Assembly (NCBI RefSeq): GCF_014646215.1
Contig: NZ_BMNA01000004.1
Coordinates: 524,125 to 588,124 of the forward strand
DNA from: Nakamurella endophytica
GTDB lineage: Bacteria > Actinomycetota > Actinomycetes > Mycobacteriales > Nakamurellaceae
Reading direction: 5' to 3'
DNA length: 64,000 bases
The stretch's first letter is position 1; every line of letters starts with the position of its first letter. Position numbers and translations under genes: made by a program. Shown in pieces: positions 26,274 to 33,802 of this stretch. Under the pieces are notes generated by a model. It did no database searches, was not told the DNA's origin, and worked only from the letters and a program-made list of their open reading frames with translations.

Positions 26274-26335
26274 GCTGACAGCCGGCGCACACGCCGCCGT
26301 CAGCTGCTGTCAGGCGCCTGACAGCGGCTGACAGC
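26274..26335. promoter_or_regulatory. Cluster of CTGACAG operator-like palindromes
   Basis: A perfect 20-bp palindrome, GCTGTCAGGCGCCTGACAGC (26306-26325), is flanked by GCTGACAGC at 26274-26282 and 26327-26335 and by a GTCAGC half-site at 26299-26304. The cluster is 73 bases upstream of the transporter start and looks like a multi-site operator for a dimeric repressor. The repressor gene is not adjacent. Confidence 0.55.
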
Positions 26336-26370
26336 GCCGGACGGGCGTCGCCCTGTCCCCCGTCCGGCGG

Positions 26371-26396
26371 GCGTGGAACGCCGTCGAGCGGGATAC
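26371..26396 (+). promoter_or_regulatory. Possible stress-sigma (SigB-type) promoter of csbD
   Basis: GCGT, 15 bases, then GGGATAC resembles the Streptomyces SigB-type pattern GNNT-N14-16-GGGTAC, with one extra base in the -10 box. It is 87 bases before the CsbD start. CsbD genes are stress-sigma-dependent in Bacillus. Confidence 0.3.
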
Positions 26397-26482
26397 TGGG
26401 CAACGCAGCGGAGCGGTCCACCGCTCCGGGGCGTGCGCCGGGCCACCGTCCGGCGGACCCGAGGTCGAGAGGAGACACCGAC

Positions 26483-26668
26483 ATGACCATGGGCGACAAG
26501 ATCAAGCACGGCGCCGAGGAGCTGGCCGGCAAGGCCAAGGAGGCGACGGGACGCGCCACCGACAATCCTGACCTGCAGGCCGAGGGCCAAGGCGACCAGG
26601 CGTCGGCCAACCTCAAGCAGGCCGGCGACAAGGCCAAGGACGCCGCGAACGACGTCTTCGGGCGCTGA
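26483..26668 (+). CDS. CsbD-family stress protein
   Basis: A 61-residue hydrophilic helical protein. GDKIKHGAEELAGKAKEATGRATDNPDLQAEG is the classic CsbD pattern, with repeated Lys/Ala/Gly helix turns and a conserved Asn-Pro-Asp-Leu. A second copy-like half, ANLKQAGDKAKDAANDVF, follows. These small soluble proteins accumulate in general stress; their biochemical role is unknown. GAGGAGA lies 6 bases before the ATG. A strong hairpin follows within 15 bases, so it is monocistronic. Confidence 0.93.
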   Translation: MTMGDKIKHGAEELAGKAKEATGRATDNPDLQAEGQGDQASANLKQAGDKAKDAANDVFGR

Positions 26669-26681
26669 TCCCGGTACCACC

Positions 26682-26717
26682 CACGACGCCGCGGTCCCAC
26701 GGGGCCGCGGCGTCGTG
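26682..26717 (+). terminator. Terminator hairpin of csbD
   Basis: CACGACGCCGCGG (26682-26694) pairs with its exact complement (26705-26717), plus three inner G-C pairs around a bulge. It starts 14 bases after the stop codon. Confidence 0.75.
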
Positions 26718-26803
26718 CTGTCCGGACACACCCCGCGGTGGTGGCAGCTGCCCCTGCGGTTTGCGATGCTCGACCCCCGCCCGGCGGCAGAGAGGTGCAG
26801 ACG

Positions 26804-28642
26804 ATGGCGTTGCTGATCGAGGACTACGCCCTGCTCGGAGACACCCAGACCGCCGCGCTGGTCGGGCGGAACGGGTCGATCGACTGGCTGTGCTTCCCGC
26901 GGTTCGACAGCGGAGCGGTGTTCGCGGCGCTGCTGGGTACCGAGGACCACGGCCGGTGGCTGATCGCCCCGGAGGCCGAGGTGCGGGCCACTCGCCGCGG
27001 GTACGAGGACGGCACGCTCATTCTGGTCACCGAGTTCGACACCGACGAGGGCACCGTCCGTCTCGTCGACTTCATGCCCCCGCGCGGCCAGGCGCCCGAC
27101 GTCGTCCGCATCGTCGAGGGCGTCTCCGGCCGGGTCCGCATGCGGATGGACCTCAAGCTCCGCTTCGACTACGGCCGGATCGTGCCCTGGGTGCGCCGGC
27201 AGGACGGCGCCCTCGTCGCCGTCGCCGGGCCGGACTCGTGCTGGCTGCGGTCACCGGTGGAAACCTTCGGCCGCGACATGGCCACGCTGGCCGAGTTCAC
27301 CGTCGAACCCGGGGACCGGGTGCCGTTCGTGCTGACCTGGCGGGAGTCGCACCTGTCGGCGCCGAAGCCGGTGCGGGCCGACCACGCGTTGGCGCAGACG
27401 CGCGACTACTGGCGGACCTGGCTCGCCTCCTGCACCTACGACGGTGACTGGCCGGAGGCGGTGATCCGGTCGCTGATCACGCTCAAGGCCCTGACCTACG
27501 CCCCCACCGGCGGCATCGTGGCGGCGCCGACGACGTCGCTGCCCGAGCAGCTGGGTGGCGTTCGAAATTGGGACTACCGGTTCTGCTGGCTGCGGGACGC
27601 GACGATGACCCTGCAGGCGCTGATGTACGCCGGCTTCGAGGAGGAGGCGCGGGACTGGCGGCGCTGGCTGCTGCGGGCCATCGCCGGGGACCCGGCCGAG
27701 GTGCAGATCATGTACGGCGTCGCGGGCGAGCGGCGGTTGACCGAGTACATCGCCGACTGGCTGCCCGGCTACGACGGCAATCCGGTGCGGATCGGCAACG
27801 AGGCCGTCGACCAGTTCCAGCTCGACGTCTACGGCGAAGTGATGGACGCGCTCTACCAGGCGCGCACCACCGGCGTCGGGTCCGGCGTCAGCACCTGGGC
27901 GTTGCAGCGGGCCCTGATGCACGAGGTGACCGAGCGCTGGCGGGAGCCGGACGAGGGTCTCTGGGAGGTGCGTGGCGGGCGCAAGCACTTCACGCACTCC
28001 AAGCTGATGGCCTGGGTGGCGGCCGACCGCGCCGTCCGCAGCGTCGAGAAGTTCGGCCTGCAGGGCCCGGTCGACGAGTGGCGCACGCTGCGCGACGACA
28101 TCCGCGCCGACATCCTGGAGCACGGCTACGACCCCGAGCGGCGGACGTTCACCCAGTACTACGGGTCGCGGGAGCTCGACGCGGCGCTGCTGATGGTGCC
28201 GCTGGTCGGGTTCCTGCCCGCGGACGACGAGCGCGTCGTCGGCACGGTGGCGGCCATCGAGCGGGAGCTGCTGGTCGACGGTTTCGTCCAGCGCTACACG
28301 CAGGACTCGCGCAGCACCACCGACGGCCTGCCGGCGGGCGAGGGCGCCTTTCTGGCCTGCACCTTCTGGCTCGCCGACAACTACTCCTTGATGGGTCGCC
28401 GCGACGAGGCGGTCGAGGTGTTCGAGCGACTGCTGGCGCTGCGCAACGACCTCGGCCTGCTGTCCGAGGAGTACGACCAGCAGGCGCACCGGTTGGTCGG
28501 CAACTTCCCGCAGGCGTTCAGCCACGTGCCGTTGATCAACACGGCTCGCAACCTGTCCCGCGACGGCGGCCCCTCGCACGCCCGGGAGCAGACCACCGCG
28601 GAGGGCAAGCGGTCCGCGGACACGGCCTCGTCCTCGGCCTGA
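26804..28642 (+). CDS. Glycoside hydrolase family 15 (trehalase/glucoamylase-like)
   Basis: A 612-residue cytoplasmic GH15 enzyme without a signal peptide. The N-terminal beta-sandwich begins IEDYALLGDTQTAALVGRNGSIDWLCFPRFDS, conserved in the mycobacterial trehalase group. The (alpha/alpha)6 barrel has WDYRFCWLRDAT (about residue 256), the probable catalytic acid in EGLWEVRGG (about 387) and the probable base in LSEEYD (about 554). Mycobacterial members with this N-terminus hydrolyse trehalose, while others act on maltodextrins, so trehalose breakdown is the best guess. The ATG at 26804 has GAGGTG 8 bases upstream and starts just before the conserved region. The SDR gene follows after 74 bases. 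Confidence 0.88.
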   Translation: MALLIEDYALLGDTQTAALVGRNGSIDWLCFPRFDSGAVFAALLGTEDHGRWLIAPEAEVRATRRGYEDGTLILVTEFDTDEGTVRLVDFMPPRGQAPDVVRIVEGVSGRVRMRMDLKLRFDYGRIVPWVRRQDGALVAVAGPDSCWLRSPVETFGRDMATLAEFTVEPGDRVPFVLTWRESHLSAPKPVRADHALAQTRDYWRTWLASCTYDGDWPEAVIRSLITLKALTYAPTGGIVAAPTTSLPEQLGGVRNWDYRFCWLRDATMTLQALMYAGFEEEARDWRRWLLRAIAGDPAEVQIMYGVAGERRLTEYIADWLPGYDGNPVRIGNEAVDQFQLDVYGEVMDALYQARTTGVGSGVSTWALQRALMHEVTERWREPDEGLWEVRGGRKHFTHSKLMAWVAADRAVRSVEKFGLQGPVDEWRTLRDDIRADILEHGYDPERRTFTQYYGSRELDAALLMVPLVGFLPADDERVVGTVAAIERELLVDGFVQRYTQDSRSTTDGLPAGEGAFLACTFWLADNYSLMGRRDEAVEVFERLLALRNDLGLLSEEYDQQAHRLVGNFPQAFSHVPLINTARNLSRDGGPSHAREQTTAEGKRSADTASSSA

Positions 28643-28716
28643 CCGGCCGCCCGGGCGGGTTTGTCCGGATGGCCGCGGGGGCACCGGTCCGAATACACGG
28701 ACTTCAGGAGGCTTCC

Positions 28717-29505
28717 ATGGAATCCCAGCGACAGTTGGCCGTCGTCACCGGCGCCTCGAGCGGCATCGGGTTCGAGCTCGCCCGGCAGTTCGCCCGCAAC
28801 GGCTTCGACGTGGTGATGTGCGCCGAGACGGACGCCTTGACCGACGCGGCCGCGGCGGTCACCGGAGAGGCCGGGGCGGCGACGGTGACGGTGCAGGCGG
28901 ACCTGGCCACGTTCGAGGGCGTGGAGCAGCTGGTGAGCGAGGTCGAGGCGCTCGGCCGGCCGGTCGACGCGGCCGCACTCAACGCCGGCGTGGGCAACGG
29001 CGGCCGGTTCGTCGAGATCCCGCTGGCCGACGAGATGCGGCTCATCGCACTGAACGTCGCCTCGACGGTGCACCTGGCCAAGCGGCTGGTGCCGGCCATG
29101 GTGCAGCGCGGCGAAGGCCGGCTGCTGTTCACGTCGTCGATCGCGGCGACCATGCCGGGCCCGTACTACGCCACCTACGCGGCGTCCAAGTCGTTCGTGC
29201 AGTCGTTCGCCGAGGCGCTGCGCCACGAGCTCGAGGACACCGGCGTCACGGTCACCGCGCTGATGCCGGGGCCCACGGACACCGACTTCTTCGAGCGCGG
29301 CGGGATGCAGGACACCCCGGTCGACTCCATGCACAAGGACGACCCGGCCGACGTGGCCGAGGACGGCTTCAAGGCCCTCATGAAGGGCCAGGACCACGTC
29401 GTCGCCGGTTCCATCCGGAACAAGGTGCAGGCGGCCGGCTCCGGGATGCTGCCGGACAAGGCCAAGGCGGCCATGCATGCCGGGATGACCAAGCCGCAGA
29501 ACTGA
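28717..29505 (+). CDS. Short-chain dehydrogenase/reductase
   Basis: A 262-residue classical SDR: cofactor motif GASSGIG at 11-17, LNAGVGN in place of NNAG, and the catalytic Ser in FTSSIAAT with YYATYAASK as Tyr-x-x-x-Lys. The substrate loop GPTDTDFFERGGM is followed by a C-terminal half rich in Lys/Ala. The alternative cofactor-selecting residues (MCAET after beta 2) leave NAD versus NADP open. GGAGG lies 5 bases before the ATG. It may be cotranscribed with the GH15 gene (74-base gap), but no metabolic link is evident. A terminator follows. Confidence 0.87.
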   Translation: MESQRQLAVVTGASSGIGFELARQFARNGFDVVMCAETDALTDAAAAVTGEAGAATVTVQADLATFEGVEQLVSEVEALGRPVDAAALNAGVGNGGRFVEIPLADEMRLIALNVASTVHLAKRLVPAMVQRGEGRLLFTSSIAATMPGPYYATYAASKSFVQSFAEALRHELEDTGVTVTALMPGPTDTDFFERGGMQDTPVDSMHKDDPADVAEDGFKALMKGQDHVVAGSIRNKVQAAGSGMLPDKAKAAMHAGMTKPQN

Positions 29506-29513
29506 TCCCTGCC

Positions 29514-29541
29514 GGTCCCGGCGGCACGCGCCGCCGGGACC
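29514..29541 (+). terminator. Terminator hairpin after the SDR gene
   Basis: A perfect 12-bp stem: GGTCCCGGCGGC (29514-29525), loop ACGC, complement 29530-29541. It starts 8 bases after the stop codon. Confidence 0.8.
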
Positions 29542-29657
29542 CGTGCCCCGGAGCCCGCTCCCGCTCGAGCGCCGCCCGGCGCCCCCGCGCCCACACCGCG
29601 CTCCGCGGCATTCCTCGGGCACGGTCGCGGCGCGGGGCGCCGGCGCCGTCCGTGCCC

Positions 29658-31364
29658 CTACCCGACGTGCGAGGTGTCCGCGGCGGCCTCGTCCGCGGCG
29701 ACCAGCAGGCCCCGCTCGACGACCTGCTCGATCGACAGGCTCCGGTAGCCCTCGTCGTCGAACAGCACCACCACGGCCGGTCCCTCGAAGCGCAGCACGG
29801 TGCCCACCCCGAAGCGCTCGTGCCGCACCCGCTCCCCCACCTCGAACGGCGAGTCGACCCGCCGCTCCAGTTGTTCCCGGGCCACCCCGGACTCGCAGTT
29901 GTCGCAGTTGCCGCACAGGTCCGGCGCGGCCTGCCCGAAGTAGGACAGCAGCTGCTGGCGACGGCACCCGCGGGTCTCGGCGTAGTGCCGCATCATCTCC
30001 AGCCGCGTCGTGTCGAACAGCCGGCGCTGCTCGTCCAGCTCGGCGACCTCCTCGCGCACCACCCGCACCGGCTCGTCACCCTCCGGTTCGATCCGGCCGT
30101 GCTCGTCGGTGTCGACGGCGCCCACCTCGGCCAGGGCGGTGACCACCCTGGTCACCCGTCGGGCCGGCAGGTCCGTCGCCTCGGCGATCTCGGCCGGGGT
30201 GGTGGGCTCGTCGGCCCGCCGGACCTGGCGCAACACCTGGGAGACGGCGTCCTCGTCGACGGACCCGGACCCGAAGAACCGCCGGATCCCGAGGTCGGCC
30301 TCGCGGTAGAACAGCACGATGCTGCTCGGGTCGCCGTCCCGGCCGGCCCGGCCGATCTCCTGGTAGTAGGAGTCCAGCGAGTCCGCCACGGCCGCGTGCA
30401 GCACCCACCGCACGTCCGGCTTGTCGATCCCCATGCCGAACGCCGTGGTGGCCGTCACCACGTCGAGACCACCGTCGATGAAACGGTCCTGGACGTCGCC
30501 GCGCTCGCGCTTGGGCAGGCCGGCGTGGTAGGCGGCCACCCGCCGCCCGCGGGCCGCGACGGCCTCGGCCAGCTCCTCGGCCTGCCGGCGGGTGGCCGTG
30601 TACACGATGCCCGAGCCGTCCAGCCCGGCCGCGGCCGCGACGACGTCCTCGATCTGGTCGTCGGCCTCGGTGAACGTCCGGACGGCCAGGTGGAGGTTGG
30701 GTCGGTCGAAACCCGCGCTGCGGACGGAGGGCTCGCGCAGGTGCAGCGCGGTCACGATCTGCTCGCGGATGGGCGGCGACGCGGTGGCCGTCAGCGCGGC
30801 GATCCTGGGGTGGCCCAGCCGGTCCACGACGTCGCCGAGACGTGCGTAGTCGGGCCGGAAGTCGTGTCCCCAGGAGACCACGCAGTGCGCCTCGTCGACG
30901 ACGAACAGCCGCGGCTCCGCGGCCCGCACGGTGTCGACGACCTCTTCGTTAGCCAGCTGCTCCGGCGCCAGGAACAGGAAGTCGACGGCCCCGTCGGAGA
31001 TCTCGCCGAGCAGGTCCTCGCGGGCGCCGGCCGACAGCTCGCTGTTCAGCGTGCGCACCACCACCGGCCGGTCACCGGCCCGCGAGTCCTCGAGCGCCTC
31101 GGCCTGGTCGCGCTGCAGCGAGATCAGCGGCGACACCACCACGGTCAGCCCACCCAGGTACTGGGCGGCCAGCCGGTAGACCGCCGACTTCCCCCAGCCC
31201 GTCGGCATGACGACCAGGAGGTCCTCGCCGGCGAGCAGGTCGCCGACGGCCTCGGCCTGGCCGGGACGCAGCTCCGCCCATCCGAAGGACTCCCGCGCCA
31301 GCCGCGCGATGTCCGCAGCGTCCGGAGCGTCCGCCGTGTCCGGGACGTCCCGCGACTTCGCCAT
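29658..31364 (-). CDS. RecQ-family ATP-dependent DNA helicase
   Basis: A 568-residue SF2 3'-5' DNA helicase. Motif I is MPTGWGKS, motif II DEAH within VVDEAHCVVSWGHDFRPDY (the RecQ aromatic-rich loop region), and motif VI QEIGRAGRDG. A RecQ zinc site follows: Cys in RGCRRQQLLSYFG, then CGNCDNC (about residue 475). Instead of an HRDC domain, the C-terminus has about 60 residues (RVRHERFGVGTVLRFEG onward) like the Tudor-type domain at the end of UvrD/PcrA helicases. AGAGG lies 8 bases before the ATG at 31364; an ATG two codons earlier (31370) is possible. Likely DNA repair. It is the last gene of the minus-strand run but is probably independent of the catabolic genes. Confidence 0.9.
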   Translation of the reverse strand: MAKSRDVPDTADAPDAADIARLARESFGWAELRPGQAEAVGDLLAGEDLLVVMPTGWGKSAVYRLAAQYLGGLTVVVSPLISLQRDQAEALEDSRAGDRPVVVRTLNSELSAGAREDLLGEISDGAVDFLFLAPEQLANEEVVDTVRAAEPRLFVVDEAHCVVSWGHDFRPDYARLGDVVDRLGHPRIAALTATASPPIREQIVTALHLREPSVRSAGFDRPNLHLAVRTFTEADDQIEDVVAAAAGLDGSGIVYTATRRQAEELAEAVAARGRRVAAYHAGLPKRERGDVQDRFIDGGLDVVTATTAFGMGIDKPDVRWVLHAAVADSLDSYYQEIGRAGRDGDPSSIVLFYREADLGIRRFFGSGSVDEDAVSQVLRQVRRADEPTTPAEIAEATDLPARRVTRVVTALAEVGAVDTDEHGRIEPEGDEPVRVVREEVAELDEQRRLFDTTRLEMMRHYAETRGCRRQQLLSYFGQAAPDLCGNCDNCESGVAREQLERRVDSPFEVGERVRHERFGVGTVLRFEGPAVVVLFDDEGYRSLSIEQVVERGLLVAADEAAADTSHVG

Positions 31365-31431
31365 CGACATGACCTCTCTCGACCCGCGACCGGGTGGCCG
31401 CGCCCCCCACCGGTCCCCGGCGGGCCGAAGG

Positions 31432-32334
31432 TCAAACCGAGGGCTGTACGACGCCCGGACCGGCAGGCTCGTCCGGACCGGACGCCTCCCGCCGGGTCAG
31501 CGCCGCGACCTCGGCGTACAGCTCGGGTCGCCGGTCGTCGAACAGGTGGGCCAGCGGCGTGAGGGTCTTGTCCCGCGCCAAGGTGAGATCGACCTCCGCC
31601 ACGGCGACGTCGTCCTCGCCCGGCAGGGCGGCCACCCACCCGTCCGGGCCGATGACCACGGTGCCGCCCGTCCAGTCCTGGCCGCGGGTGCTGCCGGTGC
31701 GGTCGCAGGTCGCGATCGCCATCCGGTTCACCCGGGCCGCCGCCTTGGCGATCACCACCTCCGGTGTCGGCTCGTCCGCCGGATGCGGCACCACCGGCCA
31801 GGCGGTGGGGACGGCCAGCACGTCGGCGCCCGCGAGCGCCATCGACCGGGTCAGCTCCGGGAACTCGATGTCGTAGCAGATCGCGACACCGATGCGGCCG
31901 AGCGCCGTGTCGAACACCGGCGGCGGCTGCGAACCCGGGGCGAAGAACAGCTTCTCCTGATCCCACAGGTGCGTCTTGCGGTAGATCCCACGCAGGCCGC
32001 TGCCGTCGAAGAGCGCCGCCGAGTTGAAGATCGGCCGGTCCCCCGCCGGATCCGCGTCGCTGCCGCCGAGTTCCGCGAACCCGACCACCAGCACGGCGTC
32101 CCGACCCCGGACGACCTCGGCCCACCGGTCCAGCAGCGGGTCGTCCGGCCGGAGCGCGCTGGCCAGCGCCTCGGCGCGGTCGGCGAACGGCAGCCCCGAG
32201 GTGGCCGTCTCCGGCAGCACCACCAGCTGCGCCCCGGCCGCCACGGCCGCCGACGCGGCGGCCGTGGCCCGGGCGCCGTTGCCGGCGGGATCGGCCGGCT
32301 GCACGGTGAGCTGGCAGCATGCGATCCGGGTCAC
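31432..32334 (-). CDS. Nitrilase-superfamily carbon-nitrogen hydrolase (amidase)
   Basis: A 300-residue amidase of the nitrilase superfamily. The Glu-Lys-Cys triad is in VLPETATSG (about residue 47), YRKTHLW (about 118) and AICYDIEFPE (about 152). The sequence resembles the omega-amidase/N-carbamoyl hydrolase branches rather than true nitrilases. The GTG at 32334 follows GGGGA and begins directly with the first strand. It is 32 bases downstream of the double SnoaL gene, so it is probably the end of the catabolic operon headed by the first HisD gene. The substrate may be an amide or ureido compound produced in that pathway (inference). Confidence 0.85.
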   Translation of the reverse strand: MTRIACCQLTVQPADPAGNGARATAAASAAVAAGAQLVVLPETATSGLPFADRAEALASALRPDDPLLDRWAEVVRGRDAVLVVGFAELGGSDADPAGDRPIFNSAALFDGSGLRGIYRKTHLWDQEKLFFAPGSQPPPVFDTALGRIGVAICYDIEFPELTRSMALAGADVLAVPTAWPVVPHPADEPTPEVVIAKAAARVNRMAIATCDRTGSTRGQDWTGGTVVIGPDGWVAALPGEDDVAVAEVDLTLARDKTLTPLAHLFDDRRPELYAEVAALTRREASGPDEPAGPGVVQPSV

Positions 32335-32366
32335 CGCTGTCCCCTCTCCCCTGGCCGCGCCTCGGC

Positions 32367-33677
32367 TCAGCCCAGCAGGTTCGGCGCGTCGTCGCGCAGG
32401 ATCTGCGACAGGACGTCGAACTCGTTGAACAGCATCCAGTCCTCGACGATCCGCCCGCCTGCGAAGTACAGCTGGTTGATCCCCCACAGCAGCACCCGAC
32501 GGCCGGTCGGGGCGCCGTACAGGCCGTAGCCGCGGTGGGTGCCGGTGGCCGTCCACCGGACCGACACCGCGTAGCCGTCGGTGTCGTTGCCCATCCAGTA
32601 CACCTCGTCCACGTGCAGGCCGAGGTCCGGGAAGGTCGACAGCAGGTTCCGCGCCATGGCCCGTACCTCACCGCGGCCGTAGCCGGTGCGGTTGGTGGGC
32701 CCGTTCCAGCGCACGTTCTGCGCGTAGACGTCGTCGACGGCGGACAGGTTCCGGCGGTTGTAGACGTTGTGGAACAGCGCCCGGACGACGTAGTCGACGT
32801 CGAGACCGTCGGTGCGTCGGGCGTTCGCCGGGTACGGCTGCGGCACGCGGCCGCCGATCAGCCGTTCGACCTCGGTGGCCTGCACCTCGGGCAGCGAGCC
32901 GGGCACCTTCTCGTTGCCGGCGATGCGGGCGGCCTCGACGATGTTGATGCCGCACTGGGCAAGCCGGGCGCCGGTGTTGTAGAGCACCCACTCCTCGAAG
33001 ATGGCGTTGTCCCGGGTGACGCAGTTGGCGATCACCCACAGGTTCACCTTGCGGCCGGACGGCGGACCCCACCGCCACGGACCGGTCTGGTGGCCCACGT
33101 TGATCGCCCGGTGCGAGGTGGCGAAGCCCTGGTCCTCGTCGCCGGCCCAGATGACGTCGTCGGCGTAGTGCCGGGTGTCGGGAAAGGCGTTGATGGACTG
33201 CATGGTCTCGTAGACCACGCGCTCCACGCCGTACTTCATGCCGTTGTCGTCGTAGACCCGGCAGCCCGGCGCGTACGTGTCGTAGATGTAGCCGACGTCC
33301 TGGTCGTCCCAGATCCGCGAGGTGTCGCGGAGGATGTAGTCGACGATGTCGACGTAGGTGTCGTCGAAGCCGCGCATGGGCTGCCGGCGCGGGCCGCGGT
33401 CCTCGACGGGGTGGTTGGTGCCGTAGCCGCTGCGCATCGAGATCGAGAAGTCCGGCGGCATGAAGCGGGCGTGCGTGCCGCCCGGCTCGGCCCTGGCCGA
33501 CAGCGGGACGGTGCCGCGGGCGGCCTGCAGCACCGGCTGACCCTCCTCCAGGCTGCCGACCCGGCCGGAGCCGTCGCGCATGGCCACGGCGCCGGCGTCC
33601 GCGCCGTCGCTCCCGGTGGCGTCCTTGCTGCCGCTGCTGCTGGTGTTCGACGAAGAGGTGGAGCGCTGCTCGGCCAT
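32367..33677 (-). CDS. Tandem SnoaL/NTF2-like double-domain protein
   Basis: A 436-residue protein containing two SnoaL-like NTF2 folds. The first is at about residues 100-250 (DIVDYILRDTSRIWDDQDV, then NLWVIANCVTRDNAIFEEWVLYN). The second is at about 285-430 (VVRALFHNVYNRRN, then LLWGINQLYFAGGRIVEDWMLFNEF). The halves are clearly homologous: each ends with I-x-E-(D/E)-W-(M/V)-L-(F/Y)-N. The first 60 residues are Ser/Gly-rich. SnoaL folds act as cyclases, isomerases, dehydratases or ligand binders; an enzymatic role in the pathway is plausible but unproved. The ATG at 33677 follows GAGGAC. It lies 125 bases behind the SBP gene, separated from it by a 16-bp hairpin. Confidence 0.75.
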   Translation of the reverse strand: MAEQRSTSSSNTSSSGSKDATGSDGADAGAVAMRDGSGRVGSLEEGQPVLQAARGTVPLSARAEPGGTHARFMPPDFSISMRSGYGTNHPVEDRGPRRQPMRGFDDTYVDIVDYILRDTSRIWDDQDVGYIYDTYAPGCRVYDDNGMKYGVERVVYETMQSINAFPDTRHYADDVIWAGDEDQGFATSHRAINVGHQTGPWRWGPPSGRKVNLWVIANCVTRDNAIFEEWVLYNTGARLAQCGINIVEAARIAGNEKVPGSLPEVQATEVERLIGGRVPQPYPANARRTDGLDVDYVVRALFHNVYNRRNLSAVDDVYAQNVRWNGPTNRTGYGRGEVRAMARNLLSTFPDLGLHVDEVYWMGNDTDGYAVSVRWTATGTHRGYGLYGAPTGRRVLLWGINQLYFAGGRIVEDWMLFNEFDVLSQILRDDAPNLLG

Positions 33678-33748
33678 GGTGTCCTCGTACTCGGTGGCAT
33701 GCGGGTGGGGCGTACTGCTGGTGGGACGTGCGGCGGGTGGGACGTGCG

Positions 33749-33786
33749 GCGGCGGGGCCGGCTGCACGGGCAGCCGGCCCCGCCGC
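33749..33786 (-). terminator. 16-bp hairpin between the SBP gene and the SnoaL gene
   Basis: Perfect arms 33749-33764 and 33771-33786 around a 6-base loop, starting 16 bases after the SBP stop. It is likely a partial terminator or RNA stabiliser that raises SBP mRNA over the downstream enzymes. Confidence 0.65.
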
Positions 33787-33802
33787 GACGGGTGGTGCAG
33801 GG

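Noticed and set aside
26306..26325. The 20-bp palindrome as a transcription terminator
   Set aside because: It lies upstream of two divergent genes, has no loop (self-complementary to the centre) and is flanked by copies of the same half-site. An operator is the better reading.
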